Of a stretch of DNA of 64,000 nucleotides, positions 12,480 through 26,015 are shown piece by piece. The DNA comes from Xiphophorus maculatus. Its lineage: Eukaryota > Chordata > Actinopteri > Cyprinodontiformes > Poeciliidae. Position 1 is the first letter of the stretch. The number at the start of each line of letters is the position of its first letter. The position numbers and the translations under genes were made by a program. Location: assembly GCF_002775205.1 (NCBI RefSeq), contig NC_036454.1, positions 9,243,882-9,307,881 of the forward strand. Reading direction: 5' to 3'. The notes under the pieces are model-generated. The model had not been told where the DNA came from, searched no databases, and saw nothing but the letters and a program-made list of their open reading frames with translations.

Positions 12480-15400
12480 CAAACAGGGGTCTCAAACAGA
12501 CATCTGTTTTTATGCACGTGTTTAAGGTGATCTTCAAACTTACAGTTGTTTCTAAAGACTTTCTAAACTTATACAAGTCTAAAATCGCCTCCTTAGATTT
12601 TTACTGATTACCTCAGACCTCTACAAATGTTGTTAAAAGAGATTACAATGGGTGGGTAACAGCATGCAGGAACTTGCTATCCGACAACAGTAAAATTTGA
12701 TTATGGTATGATGGTGGTTTATAGAGCTTGTTCTGTTCTTAACACAGCTGCCTCACAATGGTAAATTGAGTATCTATGACTTCAAGGCCTAGAAAAAAAT
12801 TGGTTGTTTCTTTAAAGATATGAAATGGATATTTATTAACACATGAGATCAGTGAATGTTAATAGCTTACAATCTCTTGACATATTGGAAAAATCAAAGC
12901 ATCCAAGCACATTTAATCAAACAATTTATTTAACTTTTTTTAAAAGATAAGTCATGAAAATTGTTTTGACACTGAAAGACCAAATAGTTTGTGTCAAATT
13001 TATACTTTAGTGCACAGCACTATGTAGAGCTCAATCCACACAGGAGTAGACGCTCATCTTCAGATATGCTCATATGGGCGTTCACCCCCTCCACCCTCAT
13101 ACACATATGAACATTATTATAATGTCATTCCACTCGTCTCTCTCATCACCTCACTCTCTTCTTTTTGTTCTTTCCTTCCTCCTAACATGGAGCGTGACCT
13201 TTTCACCTTTCAGTCAAAACTGTGACTAACTGATTTTTCTCAGAGTTATCGCATGGGTTAAATTTCTGTTCCTTTTTGTTTTTAAGGATGTTACTGGAGA
13301 AGAAGATAACATTTCTTAAACACTGATGGTGTCACTTGGAAGTCTGAAATATGCAAGACATGGCAAAAAAAATTTCATTACTAAAACTATTACAAAACTT
13401 CACTCTCCTTCAGCAGGATTGTTCAAGACTCAAAACACAACACCTAAACACATTCTCATGTTTCAGACAGCATTACAGGAATGTGAGCATTTGATAGAAT
13501 GTGAGTCTGTACTTTCAGCCTGTCTTTCTCTTCTGGTGGACTGGCTGTGCCCTCATATAGGGGGAGGGTCTCCACAGAGAAAACCCACCCTTTTCCCCCA
13601 GATATAGAAACAACTTCGATTCTAAAGTCAACAGAAGATTGAAGGTGTTTGTTTACATTTGTGCATACTGCAGCGTGGGATTTTTCAGATCTGGTTTGGA
13701 ACAAAAAAAATTAATTTTATTATGAAACTTTTCTATGTGAAGATTCATACAGATATTTCTGTATCTGTTTGAAAACAGAAACCTTGTCTCAACTCAACCT
13801 TTGGTCGTCGGTTTATCTTGCCGTCTCTTAAAGTTCCTCCTCCACCTTCTGTCTCCTCCCTTTCCTCTCTTTCCTATCCCCAGATCTCTATATTTGGAGG
13901 TTCATAGTTAAACACGTGTCTTGTTTTTTTTTTTTTTTTTTAAACCGCTTGTCTGCGCACATATATGTTTGCACACACTTAAAAAAAGCATGCTCAGTGG
14001 ATCAAGCTGCAGCAAGAGGGGCCTGCATTCTTCCTCTATGAAAGAGTGCATTTAGTCTGCGAGCATTTACTGTTACATATTAAATAACTTTATTCCAGTA
14101 ACTTTATAGAATGGGCACATTCAATCTGTTTAATAAAATTGCAAACTAGATTGCCAGTAGTTAGACATGCAACTTTCCTTCCTGCCATCTTGACATTTAC
14201 AGTAGTTAATTTGACTTTTTTTAACTACGGTAACTGTTGGCACTTTGCAGCATTATTGTTGATCATATTTCATTGTGTTTGTTTTCTGGTGGGTTTGTTG
14301 ATGGTCTTTTGTGTAGATTTCTGTATATCTGATATTCTGTCATGTTCGTGTGTATTATATTTTCTTATCTAGGATACCATGTTAAAGACAACCATTCATT
14401 CCCTTTTATTCCCTACTGTTTTCTTTATGTAGTATCCCTGAGATTCTAACAAGCCGTTTAATTTATCAGGCTATTTGTCCCTTTAGTGACATATCTTTAT
14501 TTCTGAAAGCTTGTTCACTATAGTTTTAAAACAGCAATGTGTTAATAAGAATGATAGTTTCCACAGCATGACTTCCTGCTTTTTTTCATAAGCATAAATA
14601 TTTCCAAGCACTTTTCTCTTGGTTTTTTCCCTGTAAACAAGAGAAGTGTACCAGGCCTCTATGAGGCAGATACCAGCAGTGCACAGCAACTTGTGTAAGC
14701 AGTTCAATGCTACTGTTCTCTATGCTGCATATCGACTCAGAAAACTGGTCATTTTGACACTTTTTCAGAAAATGTTTGTTATTTGAAAATGGGACTTTTC
14801 AAAAGCTTGTTATACCTTGACTGTTAATTGTCTCTTGCTTTATTTGGAGGTTTGAAAATTTCTCACGATGGAGTATGAAACCTTTACACAAAAAGTATTA
14901 AGTGTTTGATAACAATTTTAATGCCGTATGTGTATATAAACAATCTTGGCAATTTGTTTTCCATAAAACAAGTACATATAATTTTTTGATGCTTTTATGC
15001 AGAGTCATTTAATTATGTCTCTGTGACCTAAGAGATTCTGGCAAGATGTTAGACCCAACATTTATTTAGACAGTAGTAGGGGTAGTGCAGGAAATTGCCA
15101 AGAGAGTTCAAGTTAGTGGGATTTTTATTATTGTTTTAAATCTAAAAAGTTTAATATGTAGCAGTTGTCTTTTGTCTAACATCTTATATAAATGTTCTTT
15201 TTTTTTTTTTACTTGTTCCTGCTCTCTGTGTATCAGAAATAACATGACAACTAAGCAGCAACAGGCAGGAATATATTTTCCATCTGGGTAGAAGCAGATG
15301 CAGTGTGTCACAGTTGGAAGCTGACCAGGAGGCAGATGTAAATCAGCAGTCATAGCGGGATGGTGACAGTTACTAACTGAAACATGAAGAAACACAGAGC

Positions 15401-16099
15401 TGCCTTTAGACTTGTCTTGTGTGTCCCAACCAACAGACCTACATTAATGAGCAAACCACAGCTTCCTTATAAAGATAAAGCAGCACACTGCAGGGAGGTG
15501 TGTTTGTGTCTGCAACAAGCATGCAGAACTTAAGAAGTGTGGTAAATACGCAAGCCTAATATTCTTTGACGTATAGTTTCGCCTCCTGTTTTTGAGCGAG
15601 GGGTGAGAGAGGGCTCTCCAATGTGTGATGCATTTTTTTCGTGCAGGGCATACTTTACCTCCACTCCTCTCTGTGACATTCGTTGCATAATCAAAGTGCT
15701 GTTCCTTATTAGCTCACAGATGCTAGAATTAGTCACACACGTGCACAGCTGATTGCTGCTTCTGGTGCTCTGCTGATAAACTTTTTTTGTGTGTGCTCCA
15801 CTCCCTATCTGTCCTCTGGCTGCTGTTATTCTGCTTTTCCTGCTTGAAGCCCTCGCACTGCACAGCCTGCAGCTTGTGTATGAGAGAGACTCCACAGAAA
15901 GGGGGAGGGTGAATTGCATAAATGTGTGGATCTTTAATCCCCCTTATTATTATAAGTTGTTCTTTTGAAAGTTACATTCAGCTAAATATGTATTGCTTTG
16001 TGGGAAAAGATAAAAAGTAATCACAGAAGTAAAAATATGTTTAAAGTTTATGAACTTTGAACGCATGGTTTCAGAAAAGTGGTTTTTAATTTTGCAGAA
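12480..16099. other. Non-coding stretch
   Basis: No exon recognised. An 18-base T run is at 13924-13941. A short ORF on the minus strand at 15530-15919 has no family signature and is not supported. Confidence 0.4.
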
Positions 16100-16839
16100 C
16101 AGGCTCAGTAGGAGCAGGTGGGTGGGCTTCTGGCTCCCTGCACTTCCTCTCCCCTGTCACTCTTTTCCTCTCAACCAATCAGAACTTTGCTCATTACAGC
16201 TGACCCCCCTCTTAGCTCACCAATCGGCTTGCAGCATCCAATCCCCCCTCCTTTATTTCCTCTGTATGCCTTCACTGCTGAGTGAGCAAAGCATGCCTCA
16301 CTCTATCAGCTGAGAGGAAAGCAGCAGAAAAGAAACAGAGAGAGAGGACAGTGAGAAAGTATTGAAAAGAATGACAGAGGAGTAGGAAACGGCGTGAGAA
16401 AATACAGGAAAAAGAATGAGAGACAAGCAGAAACTGCTTCAGATACTTTACAGGAGTACAAAAACAGGAGAAAGAAGGAAAAAAGTGGGGGTGGCTTAAA
16501 ACAGAAAAGGAGAAGGAGGGCACAGGCAAATGGGGGCTGGGAGTTGTTGATAGGGTTTTGATTTGTGCATATGTGTGTGTGTGAAATGAGGGTGGAGAGA
16601 GGTAGACAGGAAGAAAACAGAAAGAAAACAGCATTATTGCAAGCTGTTGAACAAAACAAGGAGAGGAAGGCAGAACTCTCTCTCACACTACAAACTGTTC
16701 AGGACGGAGGAAACAAGAAGAGACCAGTGAGTCAAGAGAGGGAGGGAGAAGGCAGCCTGAGCAAGCAGAGGAGAACAGTGTCACCTACTCTGACCTAAAA
16801 TAAAGGGAGGAAGGAGACTAACCTCATCTTTGTGACAGG
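16100..16839 (+). promoter_or_regulatory. CCAAT-rich promoter and putative first exon
   Basis: Three CCAAT boxes are clustered within about 70 bp (CCAATCAG near 16176, CCAATCGG near 16221, CCAATCCC near 16239). A T-rich element, CTTTATTTCC, follows near 16251. After it comes a purine-rich leader of about 550 bp ending in a near-consensus donor, GACAGG|GTGAGT, with the exon ending at 16839. The order promoter, untranslated exon, donor on the plus strand fits an alternative 5' exon of the downstream ATOSB gene. The nearest plausible acceptor is at 25184. No transcript evidence is available here. Confidence 0.4.
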
Positions 16840-17324
16840 GTGAGTGTGACAACTTCTCCTGCTCTCATGTCAAGTGCTCTACTGTTGCTCCTGTTGATCT
16901 CTGTCATATTATCAGCTGAGCTGAGATGACTCAACGTCTCCTAAAATGGCCACATGAAAGGCAGACAGACTGAGGGAAGGGAGAGCAGGAGGGACAGAGG
17001 GGGGACCCTGAGTCAAACAGCATTTTCAGCAAAAATGTCACTTCGCCTGCCCAGTTCAGAATGTCATGACACCACAGCCGAGCTGCTCTGTTTACTGTAA
17101 TTCTGTGACTTATCTACCCTGTTCATCTTACATCCAACCCGGTCACTTTCGTCTTGTCTTTGCTACTTCCTGTCATATGTTTGTGTTAAACACAGATACA
17201 TTCAGTTGTCTTTCAAACCATTCATTTTTAGACAGGGGTTCATGTACTCAACTCGATCAGCTGTTTTTTTTGCAGGCAGAAACTTTTTTTTTATGTTTAG
17301 GAATGTTCTCAAGCAAGTTCTCAA

Positions 17325-17344
17325 GTGTGTGTGTGTGTGTGTGT
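17325..17344. repeat. (GT)n microsatellite
   Basis: Ten GT dinucleotides followed by a T-rich stretch. Confidence 0.9.
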
Positions 17345-18239
17345 ATTTATATGTATTTTTTTTTATCAGCCTCCAGGCACAGAACAGACCTGGGAGTAGT
17401 CCAGGCGCTGATCTGTAAAAGGTTGATGAGACAATCTGTTATGGAATAAACTTAAAACGCAAGCAGTGCAAAGTGTCTGTGAGAAGCCAGAGATGAAACT
17501 TTATTTTCCCAGCAGACTCATTCAAGATAACAGCCTAGGCCACAGAATTATAAATACATAATTTATACAATTTATAAATGATTTTTTTCCTCTTTATGAC
17601 ACAGTTTTTGACAGATGCATTAAATAATTATGGACTTGAACCAAGGACTGAACATTACTCTCTGCTGCCATGAGGAAAGCTAGTTGTGGTCTGAAAGTTA
17701 GTGAGTCAGAGCTGGCGGAACGACTCCATAGTTGGGTACATAAAGAATATTTTGCCTGTGTTTTGACATTCTGTGCTACTTTTAGATTTTCCACCATCTA
17801 GATAGCTATGTCTATCTATTGGTGCTATCTTTCCAAACTGCACGAACAGCTTGTGAGGCTTGTGATCGATTCAGTTATGTCTCTACAGCCTGGTAGTTGC
17901 CAAGGTGATGAATGTCATTGACTTTGCAGGCGGCCCTTCTTGGTGTTAGCGCTATATTCAAAGCAACTGTTTCTGTATCACTGCGGCTTTGCAATTTGCA
18001 AAAACAGCAACTAAACACAATGTGTCATGAGATCTGAGACTTCTTCTCCAGTGCCATTTATTTGTAGGTTCCCCCACGCTCTCCTTTTCATTATGCATGT
18101 TTTAACTAATGCAACTTTTAATCTGTAAAATATGTTATTATTCAAAGAAGAAGTCAAGAGAGACTGATTGCAACTCTGGAGGAGATGCATTTCCTTAGCT
18201 GGAATAAGGAAGCTGATGGGAGTTAATGAGAATATGTTT

Positions 18240-18650
18240 ACAGCTTAATACAGGTTAACTTGTTAGAGGCTTTAATAGACTTGAGACTGGGGCTGGGCTT
18301 CACCTTCCAGCAGGATAATGAGCCTGAACATATAGCTAGAGCTGCAATGGAATAGATTGAGAAATGGTGAAACTTTCAACCCCGAGAAGTGCAAAGTTTT
18401 TGGAGACATATCCTAGAGTACTTGCAGTCACAAATGCAATGAAAGCAGGTTCTAGAAAATAGAATATATATGCATGCCTTATTTTAAGCTTTTTTTAATG
18501 TTAACACCCCTGTGTCATTTTCCCCACATTTATTTATTTGTGTTGGCCTATCACATTCATTTCTTGTAAACTACACTCCAAGTTGTGACTGTGAAGTGAC
18601 CAAATTAGAAAAAAAATCTAATGGGTACAAATACATTTGCAAGGCATTGA
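18240..18650 (+). mobile_element. Tc1-like transposon relic, 3' half
   Basis: From about 18279 the plus strand reads DLRLGLGFTFQQDNEPEHIA. This is the second catalytic Asp block of Tc1 transposases (usual form FQQDNDPKHTA), followed by a stop. The copy ends at about 18648 in a terminal-repeat remnant, ACAAATACATTTGCAAGGCA. The 5' half is missing, and multiple stops show it is dead. Confidence 0.75.
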
Positions 18651-19239
18651 ACTTTAGCAACATATTTCTTTTCAATCTTGCTGGAACCTCTTTCGGTTAA
18701 ACAAGATTTCTAAAGAAAGTCCATAAAATGTTGGGGGGTTTTTAAACTCAAATGTTTCTGGGAGCTACAATGGATGAATGGAAGTTAAGACTTTAAAAGA
18801 TATGGCTCCATCATTCACGCCTTTGAAATGTAAGCTAAACAAAGAGAAAAGCAACCTTCAGTCAGTGAGCTGTCCAATCTAAATCCGTAATCCTGCAAGT
18901 GCAGCAGCTGTGTTTCTTTCAAATAGAGCATCTTTAAAGTGGGGCACAGTGAATGTTAAATAGAAGGTGGTATAGAAGAATCTTTATCAACACGTGTTTT
19001 TCCTATGCTGCCGAAAGACAGAAAGTGATGGTGCTTTGAATGCCTGGCTTTGTCCGTGTGTGTGTGCTTAGGTATGTGGCGTTTGTGTGTTGTGATTAAT
19101 ATATACACAGGCCAAATGTCAGGCTATTTTTTCGACAAGGCGCTAGCTTTTAACTCTGTCTCTGACACCTTCCTAGGTTTTACTGGGAGGTGGTTTCTAG
19201 GTCAGCCCCATCAATATATGATGTGTTTCTGCGTGTTGT

Positions 19240-19600
19240 CAGAGTGCCTTCCAAAAGTATTTATACCCCATTTAAATTTTCCACATATTACAAGCTTCCG
19301 TGTATTTTATTACAATTTTGAACTCCCACAAATCAGCTTTGCTTATGCTGAGATTACGTCACACATTGGCTAACTGCATATGATTAGTTGACTTCTCAAG
19401 GCAATTGGATTGAACTTTACTTAGGGGTGTCAGAGGAGTTTGAATAAGAATGCATGCCATACTCTTAGAAGATCTTATATTTAATAAAAAAGCAAAACAA
19501 ATATGCACTTAAAATACCATTAATATACAGTGATATTTGTGGTTTTAATGTGACAAAATGTGAAAAAGTTCAAGATCTGTTTATATTTCAGTCTTGTTCA
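19240..19600. mobile_element. Internally deleted Tc1-like element
   Basis: The left end (AGTGCCTTCCAAAAGTATTT, from 19244) and the right end (ACAAAATGTGAAAAAGTTCA near 19553) correspond to the two inward-facing ends of the same Tc1-like family as the relic at 18.2 kb. Only about 350 bp remain and no transposase is present. Its position about 600 bp from the other relic suggests either independent insertions or one rearranged copy. Confidence 0.55.
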
Positions 19601-22600
19601 AGTTTTCAAAGCTTATCACTGATACATATTTCTAAGTGTGCATCTGTGAAACAGATGGTTTTACTGAGTATTCAGACACTGTAGTTGCTACTCAAACTAC
19701 GGATCGCCTTAAGTGTGGTTTGATTTAATGGTTAACTAGAGGCATAGCACTGATCGGATAAGATTGTTCTGCTACATTTGGCAAGTAAGTCTGACACCCC
19801 CTTCCTCGTGATGATGAACTGAAACACCTCTCTGCCCTCCTGATCAGTCAACAGACACAGGACATCTGACCTTTGACCTCATGACCACTATCTCCCTTGG
19901 CCGCAACACATAATAGTGCTTATGTGTTGACAATTTGATCCACTCCTATGAACAAACCCCACCACTGCAATTGTATGACTTTATTAATAATGTTCTCAGA
20001 AAATATGTTAAGATATTAATGATGAACAATGACTCAATGGTGAAAGATGTAGTGCAATATAAGACCTTATGGCTGTGGAGGTTTAAATCCAAAATTCTGT
20101 ATTAAAGGCCTTCAGGTGATTTCAGAAGAAACAAAACTTAACTTATCTCCAGCATCGTATTCTATTGCTAATAAGCTATCATTATTATGAAGATGTCACT
20201 GATTCTTCAAAATAAAACCGCTTCTTGTTAAATTCAATAAAAAGAGAAAAAATCAACCTTTTCATTTTTGTGCTACATTACTCTTCCCCCATGATGATTC
20301 AATTTGGAATATGTTTACCATTTAGACTTGACAACAAAGGTTTAAATTTCTCAAAATATTACACTCATATTCAGGATGAAAAATGGCCTCCATGCTACAC
20401 AAACAGCACTTTATAGGGAATGACTGATGGATGAGCAAAGAAGCATGTTTTAAATTCATCATCTAAGCAGGTATAGTTTTAGAAGTAGACTAGATGGCAT
20501 GCATCTTGAGAGAGAACATTGATCACAGTCATTAAAGGCCTAACTAGTGGCCTTGTCAATGCTAGTGTTTTCTTTGATAAACAAACTTGTGAACACCTTC
20601 ACATGAAATAGATCCACTGGAGGCATATTATGTTACTTACCTGCTTTTCATTGACTACACACTTTCAGGTCTTTAACTTTGTATCTCCTTTTGTTGAGTC
20701 ATTTTTGTCTGTTGCAAAAACTTGCTTACTTTGCTAACTGTCAGTGGAAGGCTCAGTTTTTTTGAGTTTATCTTGTAGTATGTGAGCTAACATGTCGTGT
20801 AGCAGCTGTAGCGATGAACACCATAGGTTGGCCCTGATGTTGGAGAGGGAGCCCCTCATGGTCCTGGTCTATTTATACATTTCTCAAGGTCTTTAGCCAG
20901 GGTGAAGTTTCACTGCATGTCCATCATCTTGTGTCCTCTCATTCTGTTTTGAATGGGAGTTGCTATTAGGTTCTTGTCCCATTTTTCTTTATCAACAATC
21001 TCAAAGAGGAAATAAAAAAAAATTCTAACTAAAGAAACAATACTCTTAAGTGTTTTTAATAATTGCATTTTTTTGCATACTTATGTTACCTTGTTTATGT
21101 TTAGTATTAGTATTTGCTGGGGATTCTGGAGCACAACTGCAGTCAAATAGGAGATATCTGCAAATACAAGACCCTCTCTAACAGCCAATTTTAATAGGAT
21201 TATACCAAATACCTATTAATATGCATTTATAGACTCAGTGGAAAACATCTTGGCACTTCTGCAGAAGCTAACATCCACAGAAAAAGGGGATCCACCATTT
21301 AATTTATACCCCATATTGTACGCATTAACTTTGTATATTTAGTTCTCTCATCTTGGTAGGATGAGTGGTGAGATGAATTTTGGAGATCAATATTTATAAA
21401 ATTGCTTTAAGTTCCTGCATAATTAAATTTGTGACTTATTGTCTGAAGGCTTTGTATTATAATTTATTTTGTATTGATTGTGTTTCTGATCCATATTTCA
21501 GCCAGATGACTCTTAAGAAACTTGACATATTGTGCTCTTTAATCAAACCAAATTAAGCAAAGCTGATCTCCAGTAGAAAGAAAGCCTCTTGCTCATTAGA
21601 TGTACAGAACCACATTTACTTACAGTAGACAATTTGTAGATTAAATAAACTACTTTAGATTGTGAGTGGTCCAAGCAGGAACAAAATGTACAAGGTATGG
21701 ACAAATTGATAAATGGTCAGCATAAACTATTCCATGGAGGAAAGAACAGGAACAGAATGAACAAAGTGCAAAAGTATGAAACGGCAAAAGGGACCAAAGG
21801 AAAAGTACCCAGAGAAAACAATGCAATCTGCTGGCAGGTTGTCATTTTGTTCATTTTCCCCACGGTCTTTGAGTGCAGAGGATAAATCATTCTCAGCTAG
21901 AGGCAAGGACACATTGATGTACATTTTTTTCCCAACTGCCTTGTGTGCTATTTGATCCTGGACTATAAAAACCTAATATAGGAGCTCCAATGTCTTTAAT
22001 TAGAATGTATTTTCCAACGTGAACCATAAAGTTTTTTTTTCATATGACAATGAGCTGAACAGCTGATCTGACATGTGCTTAGGACTTACAATTTAAGTTA
22101 AGATACAAGTTTTGTATTATTCATAAATTATAGTTTTCAGATGATTAATAACTTATATTGTTTCCAACTGTTTGAAAATACCTGTTGACTTATCAGGTAG
22201 TTCCTTAAATGAGTGACTGAAACTTGAGATTGTAGATCAAATATATAAGATCACTCCTAGAGAACTGAACACTCCCTCTGGCAGTTTCTTAATATGCAAA
22301 CTATTACTAATTTCAAAGGTTCGATAATAATTATATAATGTTTGTTGTATTTGGACAAAAATCTTTTGGAGGACAAAGTAGTTTGGCATTATATCTGTAT
22401 GCCAGATTATACAATGTTAAAATGCAAATATTAAAGCATAGTCACAATGTTCAGTGATGCAGCTGTAGATTTCCTGCACACACCCAGCAACCTGAAGTAT
22501 TTCTTGGGGTGAAGCCAGAGTGTTTCCTCTCCACTGTTGGCAGCTAGATCGAGCCATAGAAGGGCTGGGTAGCTTCTACCAGCCGTATGCCTCTTCAAAC

Positions 22601-23220
22601 TATGACCAGAAATTTAGCAGCATCTAGAACTTAATATGTGAACAGTAACTATAAATACTAGTAGCAGTTATACTTCCTCCCTTTTGTAATGCACTGACTC
22701 ATGTTAACTTTTGTTGTCCGTTTACTCTGTAACGACATGAACCAGAGATCCCTGTCTGACCATTAATAGGTCTAGTTGGCAACTGCTCCACCTGAGTATA
22801 TCAGATGTCATTACTAACAATATTTTAAATGTGAATACTCTACTTTTATCAGAAGTTTCTGCTAAAGTCCTAAACATTTTGCATCCATTTTGACCCGTCA
22901 TATGAAACAGTGATGATATTGCTTTGTAGTAGAGTTACAATATTTAGCTGTAAGCATAAACATGTCTTTTAGGTTTTTCGGAAATGTTTTAATCGGTAGC
23001 CTTAGTAGCTGTTAAGAGTCTTATACTCATACTTTGGAGTAGTTGTAGTTGTCACATTTATGAAAAAGGCATTTATGTGCAGTCTAAGATGGCTGTGTGG
23101 GACTGCAAAGAAACCATATGTTGGGTAGCTAATTATGGGTGACGGAGACTTTCCTCCTAACTATGTGATTCTTTGTGTGCAACAGTTGGAGAACATAAAT
23201 ACCTTATGGTAAGCCATTGT

Positions 23221-24087
23221 GTACACGTTGATCTAACATTACGAGGGCTGAGAGTAAAACTAAATAATACTGATTATCTCTTCATCATGACACCTGTTAG
23301 TTTATGTGCTATACTAGGCAGCAAGTAAAAATCTTGTCCTCAAAGTTGATGTTTGTCTGTGACACAGCACCTCCAAACCTGCATCTCTTGTGGGGTGTTC
23401 CTGGTCTGCGGTGGTCAGATTGCTAGTCTGAGAGAAAGGTACCAGAATACATACAAAGTGCATTGTAATTTGTTGTGTTTCCAACCTATGTAGTCATAGT
23501 CTGGGTAGCCTGTCCACTGCCAAAAGCGGCAGTGGACAATGGGTAATAGAGCATCAGAACTAGACTATGGAGCAATGGAAGGACATAATTTGTCTGCCAT
23601 GGGAGCACATACACAAGGATGCACAATGGAAAGAAGGCAAGATACTGGAGGATTGTGCCACTTTTGGTAATGTTCTGCTGTGAAACATTGTGACCTCCTA
23701 TCTACGTGATGTTATTTTGACACAAAATACCTTCCCTAGCACTACTGGAGACAATATACACCTTTTAATGGAAACCGAAGATAGTTGTGGTGTCATTCAG
23801 CAGAATAGTGAGTTTGCCAAAACAGGGTCTCAGTTGTGAGCCTCCCCTTGATATTCTCAAGATCTTAGTCCATTTAAGGATCTGGGGTTGAGCTGGACTA
23901 ACAAGTTTTATCCAAGGAGACCACACCACACAATTTACAAGACTTACAGGATTTGTTGCTAGCTGATTGGTGCTAGATCCCATAGCATGAAACCCATGCT
24001 TTAACAGGTCTGGGCTGTTTGGCAGAAAAGGGGGGACTAATACAGTATCAAGCAGTCAGTCATAATGTTCTGCATGATTGGTATAAG
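23221..24087 (+). mobile_element. Tc1/mariner relic with both ends
   Basis: The left end (from about 23221, ACACGTTGATCTAACATTA) and right end (to about 24087, CATAATGTTCTGCATGATTG) are degraded inverted repeats of the fish Tc1 family with ends like TACACCGATCAGGCATAACA. The interior keeps the order of that family's transposase. A GTTAGTTTATGTGCTATACT block is at 23297, a CTTGTGGGGTGTTCCTGGTC block follows, then a CAGCAGAATAGTGAG remnant of the FQQDNA motif near 23798. About half of the usual 1.6 kb is deleted. It has frameshifts and stops throughout. Confidence 0.75.
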
Positions 24088-25184
24088 CAGTGTTTTGTAT
24101 GGAAAAACAGATATTTACAATGTCTCACTTTTTCTTTATGTTCTTGCTTAGTTCTTCCTGGAGAAGATGAGTGAACTGTATGAACTTTAGAGTTTTGTCT
24201 AAGGAAGACGTGCAAAAAACCCAGATGTCTTCTGACTTGATTTACTGAAACACTATTTGTCAGCAAGATAATTTGAATACCAACTGCAAGTTACCCAGAG
24301 TGCATCTAGTCTGATCATTTCTTATAAGAACAACAACTTAGACATGTGGATGAATTATGATTCAATCTTTTAAGAATTTATGCATTTAAATGGTAGTTTT
24401 TTTTCACTGATGTCTAGAAATTGGATCTCTGAATTTTGTCATCGGTTTTAAAATTACAAAAAGCAGAATTATTATTTGTAAAGGGGAGAAAACAGACCAA
24501 CAATAACTGAAAGTGAGCGGGCATCTGCTTGTTTTTTATCTGTAAAAGCCTGTTGAAATTTTTCTTTTTCAGTGTTCACCTCTTAGGGAGACCACCAAAA
24601 TGCTATGTGCATTTATTTATGTACTTATATTCTAAAGAAGCTTTTTCATCCCCCCCCCCAAACATGATGCATACCAGCATCAAACTCCTCAAACAGTCTG
24701 TAGCTCTGCTTCTCTTTCTCTCTCTTTGTGGCCAAGTACAAAGGAGTCGTTATCCTTGGGCTACATGTCGCCATGGTAATGGCTCATTGCAACCCTCCCC
24801 GTCTCCCTCCTTTCACCCAACATTCCCAAATTCAGGTCCAAGTAGGATGGGACACAACCCACTTCTTTTGGTTTAGCACCGTGTGGTGCCAAGTTAACTC
24901 CATGAAGTGACTCCTTCATGTGTGATTATCAGCTCAAAGAGTTTGGGGCCTTTGTGTTTAAAATGAGGGATTTTTTCATGGAGAGGATAGAAATTAAAAC
25001 AGTTCTGCATAAGTTGTTTTTTTAGGATGTTTATATTGTGTTTTAATGGATTTATTTAGGAGGGGTTTATTGCTTCCAGACACAATCCATCCTTTTACCT
25101 AGAGAGAGGCTACATTTTCAGGGAGTTTTTTTTGTCGATCTTTTTGTTATTCCTAATGGTTGTGATGTATACTTTCTTCTTCAG

Positions 25185-25243
25185 GGACACTGGGTGGAAT
25201 GACCCAGCCATGATGCCACAGCCGTGTCCCACCTCACACCCAG
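25185..25243 (+). other. Probable 5'UTR exon with upstream ORF
   Basis: A 59-bp segment is flanked by a good acceptor (TTCTTCTTCAG|GG) and donor (CACCCAG|GTAACC). It contains ATGATG in a reasonable context. Spliced to the acceptor at 26568, that frame gives a short peptide starting MMPQPCPTSHPG and stopping at CTTTGA (about 26605), before the ATOSB start. This makes it a candidate uORF-bearing leader exon. Confidence 0.4.
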
Positions 25244-25935
25244 GTAACCAAGGACGGTTCACCTGGCTGTCAGCCAATCACAGAGGGAGTGGCAGCAGAA
25301 TTACTGCCAACTTGGATTCAGAGACCTTTCCTCTTGAGAGCCCTCTGCCGTACTGACACTGCGACACTTGGTGGTAATTTCTCAGCATCTGAATTTGATG
25401 ACTCAAATTTTATGCAGATAATTTAGAAATTGTATGTGTTTTTTATCTTTGCTTTTACCAATGCGGTTATTTTTTTCTTACTATATGTGACATTTATTGG
25501 TAGTAGTTGACATACCTTCTGCTTTTTGTAGGTGTGAGTGCTTGTGCCATTCACCTTTGATCCTGTTTTCTGATTATCCGCTCTGTGATGTTGGCATAAA
25601 TTCATGCCAGCTTCCAAAAACATGGATGAATTCCATGAATCGCTCATTTAGACACATCTTTCTGATGTTGTGCCAGAGACGACCCATCCACCCAGTTGCA
25701 CAAAGGTGAGGTGTTAATCTTCGCATTGTTCTCAAAATCTTTTAGATATACATTGAAGGAAATAATAATAATAATGCTTAGTATTTTTGTTTTATTGGTT
25801 TAATCTGTGTGCTTGCCTTGTGTAGTTTTTGTTTCTTGTTGTAATTGTTCAGATCACACAATAACATGGTAAAGACAGGAGATACCAAACTAGGTCAATG
25901 GTTGGAAACTTGTCTATTTAGGTCATTTACACAGC

Positions 25936-26015
25936 TAGACTTAGACTTAGACTTTATTGATCCCTTGGGAAGACTCCCTCAGGAAATTGAAGTTACCAGC
26001 AGCTTTCAGGCAGCT
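25936..26015 (-). mobile_element. LINE 3' tail remnant
   Basis: On the minus strand the segment reads CTTCAATTTCCTGAGGGAGT, then GGGATCAATAAAGTCTAAG with a repeated TCTAAG tail. This is the common 3' end of fish non-LTR elements. Only about 80 bp survive. Confidence 0.55.

Larger units (their letters stand above)
16840..25184 (+). other. Probable large 5' intron or intergenic DNA
   Basis: It lies between a strong donor at 16840 and an acceptor at 25184. It holds no recognised coding exon. It carries at least three Tc1/mariner relics (18.24-18.65, 19.24-19.60 and 23.22-24.09 kb), a hairpin at 23511-23538 and a C run at 24650-24659. Confidence 0.35.

Noticed and set aside
15530..15919. 129-codon minus-strand frame
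   Set aside because: No motif, no splice sites, low-complexity composition; likely chance.
16272..16686. Two overlapping minus-strand Phe/Ser/Leu-rich frames
   Set aside because: They are the complement of a purine-rich leader and hold only poly-pyrimidine codons.
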